64,000 nt of DNA, taken from NCBI RefSeq assembly GCF_947623445.1, contig NC_135241.1, positions 19,408,501 to 19,472,500 on the forward strand, written 5' to 3'. Positions 45,401 through 59,059 of this stretch are shown one piece after another. How positions within the stretch are numbered: the stretch's first letter is position 1; every line of letters starts with the position of its first letter. A model generated the notes under the pieces. That model was not told where the DNA came from. It worked only from the letters and a program-made list of their open reading frames with translations, and did no database searches. Source of the DNA: Clavelina lepadiformis. Its lineage: Eukaryota > Chordata > Ascidiacea > Aplousobranchia > Clavelinidae. The translations under genes and the position numbers were made by a program.

Positions 45401-48400
45401 GCTTTAAAAGTACGGCTTGCAAAGGAAAACTTACTCTAATGTTTGTTGGATGTTGCAACTTGGTTTGTATGATTGCAAATATTTTTTGTTCTTTTTATGC
45501 ACAAATTTGCTTCTTACAAGTCTCGTGCTGTCAGTTTCCTTTCGGTTTATTTGTAAAAGTTATTTTTTGTTTTTTCTTTAGACGATATCAAACGCACTTT
45601 AGCAACTATAACAAGTGGCTCTGGGAAAGGTGTCACGAGAAGTTTGCTAAAAGATTTAAGCTTGTTTATAAGCATGACCAGAACCTCAGTGGTAGGAACC
45701 AAAGAACGGGAATACTACATGAGGTCGTTATACTTGCTTCGTACAGTCAAACTTATTTATGGAATAGTTCATTACTTACAGTGTAAAAACATTGAGGTGA
45801 TGTTTAGTTCTTAAAACAACATTTGTGGAATAACTGAAGAATTAAATAATGAACGAGGTTTAACTACCAAACCCAACAATGTTGTGAAGTATCGGAAACA
45901 CGTATCCAAAATTGTTGACTGTTTTTTGGAAAGTTTGCATGCTAGCATGTGCACTGTAATCAAATTGTTATTCAAAACTTGTTTATCTCCAGTACAAAAT
46001 AATTAAAGCTTTAGGTAACTCAATGCAAATTAGGCGTTTCCTTCAGATATGGCCAAAAGACTTTTCTCTTTGTCATGGATTAATATTGAGTTTTCAAGTA
46101 TCATAAATCAATTGTTACAATATGTATATTGATACCGGATCAATAACACCAGGTGTTGACTCTTATTTTTGTGAATTTGTCCGCTTGGTATTATTTGAAT
46201 ATTATAGGACTCCAAATATGCTTGAAGATTTCTTTATCTCTTTACCATTTAGTGTCATGCTAGTCGAGGTGCTTTATTTGGTTGTCGAGGTGGTTTTGAA
46301 CGTCCAGCTTATTATGTGAAAGATGGAGAGGGGTTGCCTGATTCAAATCTCTCTGTGCCTGAGTATGACTTCTATGGAAGTTACGGCTTCGACAAACACA
46401 ACTCGGGATATCAAAATGAAGTCTTAAAAGATTGCACTTATAACTTTGCAGAGCAGAGTCATCACCTTGTAAGTAGTTGGAGATATTTTTCAATGATCTT
46501 ATGCAATCAAAACGTAACGAAGTTATTAGATAAAAATGCAGTAGCGTTTTTATTAGCCATGTTGGACATTATAATCCTTGCCTCTATTATTGCATGGAGA
46601 TGTTTCTAAAAACTGTTGTTTAGATCGGACAGGAATGTTTAAAATGCCGAACATCAGCTGCTGTGTTTGATTTGTCATATATGGCAAAATATTACTTGAC
46701 TGGGCCTGATGCTGAAAAAGCTATCAAGAGATTGCTGTCACGTGACATGACAAGATACCCTGATGGTCGATTTGTTTATGCGTTGATGTTGAACAAAGCT
46801 GGAGGAATTGAAAGTGACGTGGTGTGTACTCGTATCCGGAACAACAGTGGAGGTACACCAGTATAAAAAAGTGCTTACTAAAGCCTTTTATTGCTATTGT
46901 GTTGTTTTCTAAATGTTTTTAACGTTTTTCACATTTATTTTATAGTAAAAATAATTACAGTAATGAAAAATTATTAAGGACAAAAGAATCATTTTGTTAT
47001 AAAGATCCTGCGTATTACATCACTGCCGCATCATCTGGTGAGTTATACTTCCAAGCACACATGCAACAAGTTCTGCAAGATGAATCTTTGAAGTGCAGTA
47101 TTGAAAATGTCACTGATGATCGAGCTATTTTGAGCATCCAGGGCCCGAAAAGGTTGAACTTTATTATTCTGCTACAGTTGTAGAAAAGACTTAACAATTG
47201 AAACATAGCCCCTTGAGCGTGCAAGAAAAACATCTTTCTTTAGATAAATCTAATGCAAGTAACATACAGTATGCAAGTACGACAAAGTTACACAAGGATT
47301 GGTCAAAGCATGCACTTTATACTAAATCATGTCAAAAAATGTCACAATTTTATCTTTTGCTTTTCACTATGGTAATATCATTACAGTGCCAGTTTGTGTT
47401 AAATAAACTTTCTTGAACTCCATTGCAGTCGGAATAGCATAGTAAAAGTAACAAAGTTGATGGTCCCCGTATATTATTGTTTCCTGTTAGTGTCAACATT
47501 TTGCAGCCGTTGGTCAGTGCTATATCACTGAAAGATCTCAAATATGGAGATTGGAAAGAAGCTCATGTGGCAGACAAGCCAGTGATGGTTGGAAGGTATC
47601 CTGCATGACTAACTTACGTTTCTTTGAATATTTTTTTTTGTTTGTTCGTTTTCACTTCTACTAAATCTTATCTTCTAATACTGGTTGCTTGACTTGGATT
47701 AGGTTGTCGTTTGTTGGAGAACTTGGCTTTGAATGTCATTGTGACAGCAAGCATGCCAAGGCTGTGTATGAAGCCATCATGCAAGATGCTGACAAACATG
47801 GAGTCCGTCCAGCTGGTTACAGAGCATTGGATTCGCTTAGCACAGAAATTGGTACTTTTTTAAATTTTCTTTTTAAGATTTGTAATTTATTGATATTTAT
47901 AGCCGGGATGCTGGAATACTTTGAACATTTAGTTTTGGCAATATTTATGCCGAATGTTAAAAAAATCCATTTTTATGCTATTCTGGTTATTCACTTTATA
48001 AGAAAAGAAGATTAGGATATTACTCCTATTGTTAGGTTTTCATCATTGGCCCGACACCATTTGCAGAGGAGATAATCCCGTTGAGGCCAGGCTCACAAAA
48101 CTTTGTGACAAAACATCTCTCTACATTGGAAGTAAAGCAGTTCAAGAACTAGAGTCGAGCCCACTGAACAAAAAACAGGCTTGTTTCACTGTTGATATGT
48201 AAGCACTTTTGTTAGAAAATAAGGATGATGTTCAATCTTTACATTTAACCTACTGTAATTTAACATGTATGAAACGGTATTGGTGCTGTTTTCTTTAGGG
48301 ACGTACCACTTTATGGTCACGAGGCCGTCTGGCGAAACGATGAGATAGTTGGTTACCTTAGTACTGCTGACTACGCATATGCTTTAGGTTGCAATATTGG

Positions 48401-48680
48401 GTTTGGGTAAGAATACTTAGCTGGATTATGTCCTCAATACTATTAATGCATCTGGCCATTGTACTTTATGTAATAGCTTTTACTGCAATTATTTAGGTAT
48501 GTGAAGTCACCTTCGATCACTGACAAGTTTATTTTAAGTGGAAACTATGAAATAGAGCGGATGGGAATTCGATATCCAGCCACAGTCCACATCAGTAGTC
48601 CCTTTGATCCAGGGTTCAAGAGGATGATGGGAAGATATTCTGATGACGATCAAAATAAATTTCTTTCAAAGTTGCAGTAA
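42402..48680 (+). CDS. SARDH: Sarcosine dehydrogenase, mitochondrial (tandem copy A)
   Basis: Sixteen exons: 42402-42723, 42804-42982, 43126-43305, 43487-43636, 43710-43886, 44802-44931, 45195-45372, 45582-45723, 46253-46468, 46624-46852, 47005-47152, 47491-47595, 47703-47851, 48036-48198, 48299-48406 and 48497-48680. They join in frame to 919 residues (human 918). The enzyme oxidatively demethylates sarcosine to glycine in the mitochondrial matrix, passing the one-carbon unit to folate and electrons to ETF. The N-terminus is a basic, Ser/Arg-rich mitochondrial presequence. The FAD fold follows ([18 protein letters not shown]), with the histidine of [10 protein letters not shown] for covalent FAD. 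The C-terminal half is the GcvT-like folate domain, with [22 protein letters not shown] and SPFDPGFKR. The first donor (GTTGGT) is unusual. The start at 42402 is the first ATG in frame. Confidence 0.95.
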
Positions 48681-49643
48681 ATGAAATTGCAATAATTCCC
48701 AAAATTCTATTTTCCGATAATTTATTCTATGCATCAGCCTTTAATTGTTTTTTGTATTTTAATATAATTTTATGCAGTAGTTGTTACAATCATATTTATA
48801 GTGCAATCTATCTCTAATTTCATGTTAATTTAAAATGCTGCTTTAGCTTTTGCACATTTCCGTACTGTTGCCATGTTTGCTGTCTTTGTTGACATTTTTG
48901 ATATACTGGTAGTGGGTACTTAATGACAAAGTGTACCTTTAAATGCTGCAGACATCTTTGTAGCTAGCCGCTGTAATAACTAGTGCCTGTGTATGTGCGA
49001 GGTTGCAGTTTTCTTTGAATTTGATATATTTTGAAATTTTATGCAATCTTTTGAATACCATAATCATGTGAATCTATGACTTAATTGATGATATACGGTA
49101 GCAGCTGATGCATTGTGCTTTGTAAGTTTGTTTTTGTGGAGAAAATCATCAAGAAAATTGCGATTAAGAAAGATGCCTATTATAGTTTGTTTTGGTGGTG
49201 CTAATTAAAAATTATACTTCATATTATAATGATAATTAATTGTACCCTTGGTTTACATCCACAGTTTATAAATGCCAGTCGTGTTTTTATTAAACCAAAG
49301 TAATTTATGAACAATTGCTTGATGTTAAATATATGAAATGCTGTACAATTTATTAGGGAGTGGTTATTAGGTGGTAAAAAGTCTTAAATTTAATACAAGT
49401 GCAACTTACAATGATTTCAGTTAAACTGTAAACCACTTAAATAGCATATGTATTTACGTATATTGCTATTTCATTTCAGTCGTGAATTGCTTAAACTAAT
49501 TTACTTGGCTACCAATCCTTATGTTAATAAACCAATATATATTCATTATTGTGTTTGTAGATATGTAGTTCTTTTATGTAAAATAGGTATCACTGAATGC
49601 TATCTGCTTTTTTGGTGAAGATTGATTGAGAAAAATAGAAGAA
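48681..49643. other. Spacer between the two SARDH genes
   Basis: Just under 1 kb of AT-rich sequence with no recognised exon or repeat. It has to contain the copy A polyadenylation site and the copy B promoter. The close spacing is consistent with tandem duplication. Confidence 0.5.
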
Positions 49644-52600
49644 ATGAGAATGTTTGTTCAATCCAGCTATCTTCCTAGGATTTTACAAAATAAACTCAAT
49701 CGTTTCACAGTCGTTGCCAGAAATTATTCCAGCTTTGATAAAGCAGATGATGTGACCAGTGATGTTCCTTATGAAAGCTCAATTCATAAGAACAACAAGT
49801 CTTTTACCCTGAGCAAAGCCTTACCATCTGAAGCAGACGTGGTAGTGATTGGTGCTGGTAGTGTTGGTTGTAGCACTGCTTATCACTTGTCAAAACTCTA
49901 TGGCTCAAAAGTGGTTCTTTTGGAGAAGGATAAGATTACTTCGGGCACTACTTGGCACACAGCCGGTATGTGAGCTCTTTTTTTATTACAGCGTTATGTT
50001 TTAAGAGACTTTCTTAGAAGAATGCATTTCAATAATAGGTTTTCCTTAAACGCATCAACAAATTGTTAATTTAGTGCTTTTTTAAAGATAGCACTAACCA
50101 AGTGTTTATCACTGTCAATTGTAAAAAATACAGGGATACTGTGGAGTTATCGCACGAGTAAAGATGAAACAATGATGCAGTTGCAAACAAGAGAACTTAT
50201 AAGTGAAATTCTTCCCAAAGAAACTGGTGAGGATGCAGGATGGTTAAAAACTGGAACAATTGGAACCACCAAAACCGCTGAAAGCTTTAAGGATGTTATG
50301 CAAAATGCCATTGTATGTTGCTGGTCACCTCTATTTGAACAAAAACTTGTTTTGTAAATATACAGAAATGTTTTATCTGTATTTTCATGCATCTTCTTAC
50401 CATTTGGTTTACCTATAAAATATATGACTTTATTTTTGATGTAATCAGTTCGCCAAAGCATGCGGTGTAGAGACATATCCGTTAAAGGCACATGAGATTA
50501 ATGATCTTCATCCACTTCTTAATGTCAACGATGTTTATGGAGCAGTTTATTCCCCTGGAGATGGCACCATGGATCCAGCTACTTATTGTATGGCATATTT
50601 GAAAGTCGCTCAAAAACATGGAGCCAAGGTTTGCAGAAAAATGAATAAACAAGTAGTTTAATCTTCTCATGTGTTTAACTAACCCCTGTCAAAAACAAAC
50701 AGAATGTGATTTAGAAAGTAAATGACTTTATAGCAAAATTCTTTTCATGTTCTCAGGTTTTTGAAAACTGTGCTGTAGTAAACATAACAACAGCTGAAAA
50801 TGATTTAGGTCAGAAAAAGGTTGTGAATGTTGTTACAGACCAGGGTACAATCAAAACCGACAGAGTTGTCAATTGTGCTGGAGCTTGGTCGCCATATATA
50901 GGACAGGTAAACTCTTTCATACTTTTTTTATTTCTACCTTCATGTAAATGTGTTAGTATCAAATGTAGTGTTGTGTGTCAACTATTGTTTAAATGTTTGC
51001 CATAATCAGCAGTGCTAAAATATCTTGAAACTATGCATTTTTTGCTGCAGATGATTGGTGTGAGAATACCTCAGCTTACTTTTAAGCATGCTTATGTTGT
51101 CACAAAAAGCATTCCAGGAATTCGAAATACTCCGATTGTCAAAGATCATGGAAGTGTGTACATTCGGCCACAAGGAGAGGCTCTTCTGTTTGGAGGATAC
51201 GAAGCAAATGCGCATCTTGTAGAAAGTGTCAGTCTTTTTTGTTTAAAATACTTAGATGTTAATAGTGAATATTTTTATAATTTATTTTTGATTATCTTTC
51301 TGGTTTTTACTCCATATTGAATTTTATAAGTCAGTTCCATTAAATGAATCTATGAACTTCTTCCAGCTGCCTAAAGACTTCGCATTTGGATTATATGACT
51401 TAGACTGGGACATTTTTGACCAGCACACAGAAGCAGCGATGAACAGAATACCAGCAATTGCTGATGTTGGGATTCGTTCAACTGTTTGTGGACCAGGTTG
51501 CTTTTTTGCAAACCTTGGTTATAGAATTGTGTTAAAGCTTCAAACAACTTTCAAAATTCAAGCACATTTACATTATTGCACTATGACAAAAGAACATCTC
51601 ACATTATGTAGCATTTGTTTACCATTTTTGCAGAATCATTTACTGTTGATGGCAAACCCAACATGGGAGAATCTGTTGAAGTTCGAGGTTTTTTCATTGG
51701 AAGTGGATTTAACAGCGGTGGAATGATGCTTGGTGGTGGAGCTGGCAGACAACTAGCTCACTGGGTCTATCATGGAAGACCTGAGCTTGATTTAATAAAT
51801 TGTGATATCAGGTTTGGTCAAAAGAACTTCTAATAAAATGGTCACCCTTGCTACAAAAAATGAGCTAAACTTGGTGCTTTTGTACCACCAAGAACTCTTT
51901 ATTTTAATGATGAAACTTTTGCACTCCATTTTTTGTTGTACTTTATCTTAGGCGTTATCCTGTTCAATTTACCAACCACAATAAATGGCTATTGGAAAAA
52001 TGCCATGAAAATTTTGCCAAACGTTACAGTGTGGCCTACAAGTATGATCACAGCCTTGGAGGAAGAAATCAAAGGAAGGGAACGCTACATGAGGTTTTTT
52101 ATTTAATTTTACGCATCAGAACGCCCACCTGTTAAAACCTACCTTTACATTTCATAATTTTTTTGTTATGGTTCTTAAAAGTTGTTTGTTTGTATAGAAA
52201 TGATCGTTTTTATTGTGTTTATCTCTTAAGATTCATGCCAGCCAAGGCGCTCTCTTTGGGTGTAAAGCAGGATGTGAACGCCCTGCATACTATGTTACAA
52301 ATGATAAAGGGATAGCCCAAGCTAGATTGAATGTTCTCGAGTATGATTTTTATGGTAATTACGGATACCAGCGGCACAACCTTTACGAATACCATGAGCA
52401 AGTTCTCAAGGATTGCACGTATGAATTTCCTGAAGAGAGTCATCGCCTTGTAAGTATTTAGCCTTAATTAGATAAATTTCTTACTTGATTGAAAGTCAGC
52501 TTTAAGTAACATCTTTTCAGATAGGACAGGAATGTTTAACATGCCGAACATCTGCTGTTTTATTTGACTCGTCTCACATGGCAAAATATTGCTTGACTGG

Positions 52601-54780
52601 ACCTGATGCTGAAAAAGCTATTACGAGATTGCTGTCACGTGACATGACAAGATACCCTGATGGTCGATTTGTTTATGCGTTGATGTTGAACAAAGCTGGA
52701 GGAATTGAAAGTGACGTGGTGTGTACTCGTATCCGGAACAACAATGGAGGTACACCAGTAAATTACATTACGATTATGTTGAGTTCGTCTGAAAACAGTT
52801 TGCATAGTGATAGTATTTTAAACAATTTTCTAGCAAAATAAGTAAAATATAAATTCCAATTCCATTTTTACTCATATCATATAGTCAATAATATAATGCC
52901 ACACTATAGTTAATGACTCAGTAAAGTTCATTTTGCAAGAGCCCGGTTATTACATTACTGGAGCATCATCCGCATATCAATTCATCGATAGTCATATGCA
53001 ACAACTAATATATGATGAATCACTGCGTTGCAACGTTGAAAATTTCACTGAACAGCGAGCAATCCTCAGCTTGCAAGGTCCTAAAAGGTCAGGTTTTTTC
53101 ATTACATTTCATACAGTATTCTAGATGTCCATTCAGGATATAACATATAACTAAATGGTCAAAGCAGAGAAAGTGATAGTTACCACACAGTATGTTGCAG
53201 TCTACTATTGCTTTGTCAGTTGGGCTATAAAAATAAGTCACGTTATCATTTCATGACTCCTTCAGTGCTAGTCTGCTACAGCCGCTGATCGATACATTTT
53301 CACTGGATGATTTAAAGTATGGAGATTGGAAAGGAGCATCTGTGGCAGGAAAACCGGTAATAGTTGCAAGGTCAGTATGCTTTTTATCTAGCTCATGCTC
53401 TGTAATACCTTATACATGACATTTTCATGCAAAACAATAACTTCAAAAAAGTATGTTGAAAACGCAATATTCCTTTAAAAATATATTGCAGCAAGCTTCT
53501 GGTTGAACTTTTTCCCAAAAGGGTAATCTGTCCACGCTTATTTTTTACATCTGTACACTCCTTTAATATCACATATTTCCGTTAGGTTGTCGTTTGTCGG
53601 AGAACTTGGCTTTGAATGTCACTGTGACAGCAAGCATACCAAGGTTGTGTATGAAGCCATCATGCAAGATGCTGACAAACACGAAGTCCGTCCAGCTGGT
53701 TACAGAGCATTGGATTCGCTTAGCACTGAAATTGGTACCCCAATGCTGAATTTGTTGTCAGGCGTATATAAGCAAGCTCATGTGGGGTTAGTCATCTGGT
53801 AGCAGGCTGGATTGACAACCCTGAAACTTTGCTTTGTGTCAGGTTTTCATCATTGGCCCCACACCATAAGCAGGGGTGATAACCCAGTCCAGGCGAGGCT
53901 CACAAAACTCTGTGATCAATCACGTGCGTACCTTGGCAGCGAAGAAATTTATAAATTACGCGAACAGCCACTGAGCAAAAAATTGGCCTGTTTCACTGTC
54001 GATACGTGAGTGACACGATGTCACATTTTTCCGTTATTTTTGTTTGATGATGATTTTGATTATTTTTATCTTTGTGTTCAGAGACGTCCCGCTTTATGGT
54101 CACGAGATAATCTGGCGAAATGACGAGATAGTTGGTTACCTTAGCACTGCTGACTATGCATATGCTTTAGGTTGCAATATTGGATTTGGGTAAGTTGTTC
54201 AAAAAACCCTTTGTAAGATTTATAAGCATTACAACCCTGGATATCCTTGCAGAGTTGTAAACGGGCCTAACATTATTAAACTAAATCCAACACGAACCTA
54301 AATTTTATTTGAAGACGGAAAGTTAAATTTGCTAAATCAAAGTCATCTTTTGATGCCATTCTTCGTCTGTCATCCTCATTTAACTTGTGCTCTGCGGGAG
54401 GATTTTAGCACTTTGCTCGCATGCACATGTGTCCAAAGAAAGTGAAATTACGATGCAAATGTGACAGAAAGTGATATTTTTTAAACTTTGGTCCGAGCCG
54501 GCCCCGAAAAACCCGACTCGACTTATTACAACTCTGTATCCATGACCCATCCATAGGTAAAAATTCAAGGTGCCACTTGGGTTTTGGCAGATACGTCAAG
54601 CTTCCTTCCATCAGTGATCAGCTGATTTTAGAAGGAAACTACAAAATTGAAAGAATGGGAGAGTGTTATCCGACAAAAGCTCACATCAGCAGTCCATTTG
54701 ATCCCTCATTCAAGAGGATGACGGGAAAATATTCTGCGTGGGAACAAAATATGCTCCTGTCAGCTTTACAAAATATGTAG
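49644..54780 (+). CDS. SARDH: Sarcosine dehydrogenase, mitochondrial (tandem copy B)
   Basis: Sixteen exons: 49644-49965, 50134-50312, 50449-50628, 50757-50906, 51051-51227, 51367-51496, 51634-51811, 51952-52093, 52231-52449, 52521-52749, 52940-53087, 53266-53370, 53586-53734, 53843-54005, 54082-54189 and 54591-54780. They give 922 residues. Every exon has the same length as in copy A except exons 9 (3 nt longer) and 16 (6 nt longer). The FAD motif GAGSVG, the FAD-linking [13 protein letters not shown] and the SPFDPSFKR end are all intact, so both copies look functional. The reaction and location are as for copy A; the reason for keeping two copies is unknown. A hAT MITE lies in the last intron. 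An AATAAA signal lies at 54958. Confidence 0.95.
54250..54536. mobile_element. hAT-type MITE in the last intron of SARDH copy B
   Basis: The ends are CAGAGTTGTAAACGGG and the inverted TTATTACAACTCTG. The flanking 8-bp repeats are TATCCTTG and TATCCATG (one difference). Length 287 bp, non-coding. Copy A has no matching element in the equivalent intron (48407-48496), so the insertion came after the gene duplication. Confidence 0.82.
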
Positions 54781-54957
54781 AAGCTCTTTTGAAGTAATTA
54801 AGTGGAGGTGCATCAGATGCTGGTCTACTTGTACAGCGATTTTGCACCGAATGTTTTTCAACGTGTAATTGCGTCAAATTGAGCAGTACGTTGCCATGGT
54901 GTACATCAAAGTGTGCTATATAATTTTACTTCTATGCAAATTTGAGTAATTGTTTTC

Positions 54958-54963
54958 AATAAA
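54958..54963 (+). terminator. Polyadenylation signal of SARDH copy B
   Basis: A canonical AATAAA hexamer about 180 bp after the stop codon at 54780, with AT-rich sequence around it and no other gene nearby on this strand. Confidence 0.6.
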
Positions 54964-55714
54964 GACAGACAATATAAATAATTACCCGTACCATTTAACA
55001 AAGGTGTTAGGCCCAAGTCACACGTGTTGTTATTCATACCGATAAAACATCACATTTAGCAAAAGGTATATGCCTATTGTTTCAGCCAACGATCAATTGC
55101 GTTAATTTATGACTGTATACTTCCCTAAACAATTCTGGACGTTGATAATTTTTGAGTTCGAAGTCTCTTCTGGAATTGTCAAGCATGGGCATGTGGAGAC
55201 AGTTTCTGTCAAATACTAAGTAAAGGAGGACGTTCAGAAACAGATTTAACATACAGGCAACAATGTAGTTACGTCAACCGTGAACGGACGTCTTTACCAA
55301 GTGCCCTATTTCGCTCAGTCAAAACGTATTGCAGCAATCAGCATATTTAGGAAACAACGAGCTAATCAATTTTTCAATCACTTTGTTTACAAGCGAAAAA
55401 TTGCTTTCTCCATGGTCACCTGCAGAAATGGGGCTTCGTGAGATGAAAGCGAAATAGGAGGAAATATGATGTGCTTTTCCTTAAGACACCGGGCTGACAC
55501 ATAGACAGTAGCCTATTATTTATTGTTTATAAGTTATACTGTGATGCTTTTTTTGTAAAAAGTCGTAGCTAGGTAATGAAGAATACTTTCTATATGACTT
55601 GCAATGCATTACACAAATGACTTAAATCGGATCAGCGAAATTTTGTGAAGGTTGTGAGAATAAGTTTGTTGCGACGTTGTCATTGCAGAAGCTGACAGTG
55701 AAACTAGCATTGGC
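54964..55714. other. Spacer upstream of the CTHRC1-like gene
   Basis: No gene is recognised. The promoter of the CTHRC1-like gene should lie near 55600-55700, but no clear TATA box is seen. Confidence 0.45.
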
Positions 55715-58002
55715 ATGGCTGAATTAACTCCATTTTTTTTGTTATTTCTGGTGGCTTTGAATCTTCTCATTTTGAAAGGATTAGCAGAAGGTCCACAAAA
55801 AGTCAATGAGCAGGTCTCGGGCAATGACGATGATATTATCTTTGAACCGCTTCCGCCACCTCTCCTATCAGAAAAAGGAGACAAAGAAAGCATAATCATT
55901 ATAGAAGATAGCAACGTAGGTTATACCTTAAACGTACATTTTAGTAATGTAAAGCAGTAAAATCTTTCCGGGAACGTAGGCTTCATCTATAGTAGGCTAC
56001 ACTGCCAAAATGTTAGTTTGACAGTTTATGTGTAGGAAGTAGTTCACTAAGTAAGATGTTTTCTTTTACCTTGTAATTTGCAACCTTGACCTTAACAGCC
56101 AATGGTTTAGATTCGAATAGGTATCTGCCAGTAATCCTATACAGTAAGCTATACGTAACATGTTACAAGTCATCCAAATATAAGGTTTTTCAAGGCTGTT
56201 GTTAGTTGTGGCTTATACCATTAAAAAACGTGTTTTGAAATGGCAGGTGAACGAGACGACAGAAGTTGATGACGTCACTGACGTAAATCAAGAATATACG
56301 CGGTGCATGGAAACAATAATCCAACACGAGGGTTACGAAGAAGAGCTCTGTCCATACAACAGATATGGAGCCCCGGGCATTCCAGGTTTGCACGGATTAC
56401 CTGGTATTCCTGGATTACCAGGTCGGAAAGGAGACGCTGGAGATTGCGAGGACTGTGTTCAAGATGTTCGTTTATGATATGCTTAGCTGTAAAGTTTACT
56501 TGTTAACATCCATCTTTTAGCTAGTAGTGGCTTTAGGGTGGCTCTTGTCTCGGCTCCCCTTCAAAAGCCCCCTATTTCTGTATAAGCGCTCTAAAAAAAC
56601 AAACATTGCATACGAATATTATTGTTAACTAGTCGCACTTTTTCAGGACAGGAGTCATCCACTGGTTCATGCTAAGTAGCTGTATGAACTGTGTTTAAAA
56701 TACGGGAAGCTTGTGTTAATCGAACCTCCGTGTGAATGGCTTCCCTCCTGCTTTGAGATTACTTTCATGTAGCTTGATGTTCAAACGCTCACGTGATTTA
56801 AGACATCTTGCCAAGACGAAAAAAAGTTGGGTTCTCTGCTGGTAAACCTCTGCGGTACATTAGGCACTCAATAGCAACAAAGAAATGAAGGGTGTGAGTT
56901 CTTAAGAGCCATAAAACAAAATTTAGTGGGACATGATCTGAAAAGATATGCCCAAACAAATCTCAAGCAGTTTCTTTTTGAATGAAAAGCAAATTTTTAT
57001 GCATTTTAAACCATGTAAACTCAAAATTTTCCGAGGGAGCTTACCCCTGGAACCCTCTAGGATAGATTGCTACGTCTTTTGTAATTTTGGGGCTCCCAAG
57101 CTTAAGCCGCGCCATACCTCGCCTCGCCCGTCTAAACCTAAGGCTACCACTGCCTTTACCTAAAATATCAATATAATTTTTGAGTCTTTCTCTAGTCATG
57201 TGTTTTTATCAGGATGATATGTACGTACCCAACATGAAGCAATGCGCATGGAACATGTACAACTTTGCATTGAGCGTTGGTCCGGTTCAGACTTGCTCTT
57301 TTATTAAGGTAAATTTAAACATTTATCAGACAAATTATCTGTTCATAAAATGTCCCAATTAAAAAATCTGCGATTTAATGCTACGATTGATGATAATATT
57401 ACCGAGAATATATCCCAGTAGTTTACTCTGTTTACAGAAAAAGAAGTCGACAGTTTTAATGGTAGAATGGCACGGTGCTACGCGATTGAAATGTTCACAG
57501 ACGGAATCGTGCTGCAGCAGATGGTAGGCCGACGTTATTTTACAAATGCCCTTTCGGCTACAGCAATATGCAGTCTTAGCTGTTGTAAAAGTGAAGCAGT
57601 AAATATCTTAAGGAAAGACATGTGAGTTAAACATACACCTTACACAAAATAAGAGGAAGTATTTATTATACGACAGGTATTTTTTGTTTGACGGAAGCGA
57701 GTGCTTGGATCCCCAGCCAATTGACGCCATCATTTTCCTAAGCACGGCGGACGAGGTTTTAAACTTCTACAAAACAATGAGCAGTACGTTTGAGTCTACC
57801 TTCAGCTTTTTTAAGATAAGTTGTTAATTGTTTTATTGAACGCTTATTCACAGTCGTTGGAAGTTGTCGTGGACTGTCACCTGGGGTGCATGACGTCACT
57901 CTTTGGGTCGGGGAATGCAACGGTGGGTATGAGCGCGGCTTGGTGAGAACAGGGTGGAATTCCTCCTCCAGGATCATAATAAGGGAACTCCCTTATCACT
58001 GA
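55715..58002 (+). CDS. CTHRC1: Collagen triple helix repeat-containing protein 1-like, secreted
   Basis: Six exons: 55715-55915, 56247 to about 56465, 57213-57308, 57438-57523, 57677-57783 and 57854-58002. They join in frame to about 285 residues (human CTHRC1 243). A signal peptide (FFLLFLVALNLLILKGLAEG) is followed by an acidic linker longer than in vertebrates. Next comes a short collagen stretch of nine Gly-X-Y triplets starting GAPGIPGLHG, then the globular domain: VPNMKQCAWNMYNF, CSQTESCCSRWYFLFDGSEC, PIDAIIFL, VTLWVGEC and the C-terminal GWNSSSRIIIRELPYH. The cysteine spacing and this ending match CTHRC1 closely. In vertebrates the protein acts outside cells in matrix remodelling and non-canonical Wnt signalling. 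The donor of exon 2 is ambiguous by a few bases. Confidence 0.9.
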
Positions 58003-59059
58003 CTGCGAAGAGAGTTTCCCCAAACTAACCGTTCTGTAATAGTCTTACAATTTACATCATTCTGCTTCTCGAGGAAATGTACAGAGTTCAGTATTTCATT
58101 GCTTTTTTCTGACAAAGAAATAAATGCCAAAAGAAATTACAAGAGCGACGTTTAAAGAAGTTTGCGAAGTAAAATGCATATAACAAACAAATATGTAGAA
58201 CAGTACATTGTACGTAAGTCTGGGAACAAGTGCGCTACGTGGCACAACGAGAAATTTATACATTTCTTTGCAAAACAGCAATCATAGACTGATATCGCAC
58301 GCAGATACCATGGTATACACTTCCAAAGAGAAAAACACTGCAGGAGTAAGTTATCCTTACACCATAGAAAAAACGTATTGATTTACATGAGCAACTCAAA
58401 TCATGGGTCAAAAAATTGGCCAGCGTCTGTTATTTGGTAATACTAAAAGCAGTCGGTAAACTGTGTGACCAAATTTAAGGAAAAATTGTTCGGATGTCTT
58501 TGTACAGATACGAAAGCGCAGAGAAAACACTAAAAAAAGCAAATGTACAAGCAGACTAAATTATTTATTGGCTAACAAAGACACAAACAAGTTGGATCCC
58601 ATTAAAATTACTAAAAACTTGTGGTGATGCAAGTAGATTGACATATAAATGGTACTTCTTCGTAATTTTATTATACTGCATGCGACATGGACATTTGCTA
58701 ATACAGTCATTAATGGGAAACACTTCATTTTCAGGTAGTACATTTAACTTTATGCAAATATGATACACCAGGTTGTTATTTAATAAAGAAAATACAATCT
58801 CACCTTGAGAGATGCATTTAATCATTGGCTACAAGTTAAGGTACCAGTATACCTACACTTCAAAAATTCTCTATTTGCAGTGTGGCCTCTCTGCCAACGC
58901 CAATGATACACAATAGGATGATCCGAGGGCAAAATAAGATTTGAAGTAGATCTCTGAGTAATGATTAACCAGCACCAGATCCAGGTTATTATAAGTCGAT
59001 CTATTTTTAGCAGCAGGAATGTGGAGCCATTTTTGATTGAACTCTCCCATATACGAAAG
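58003..59059. other. Convergent spacer between CTHRC1-like and ETHE1 genes
   Basis: The 3' ends of two convergent genes meet here. No exon, inverted repeat or transposon is recognised. A TTTATT (AATAAA on the minus strand) near 58562 could be the ETHE1 polyadenylation signal, but it lies about 500 bp from the stop. Confidence 0.4.

Noticed and set aside
42402-54780. The tandem pair read as dimethylglycine dehydrogenase
   Set aside because: Motifs such as [19 protein letters not shown] and the ERMG-SPFDP-KR end, and the length of 919 and 922 residues, fit sarcosine dehydrogenase better from memory of both families.
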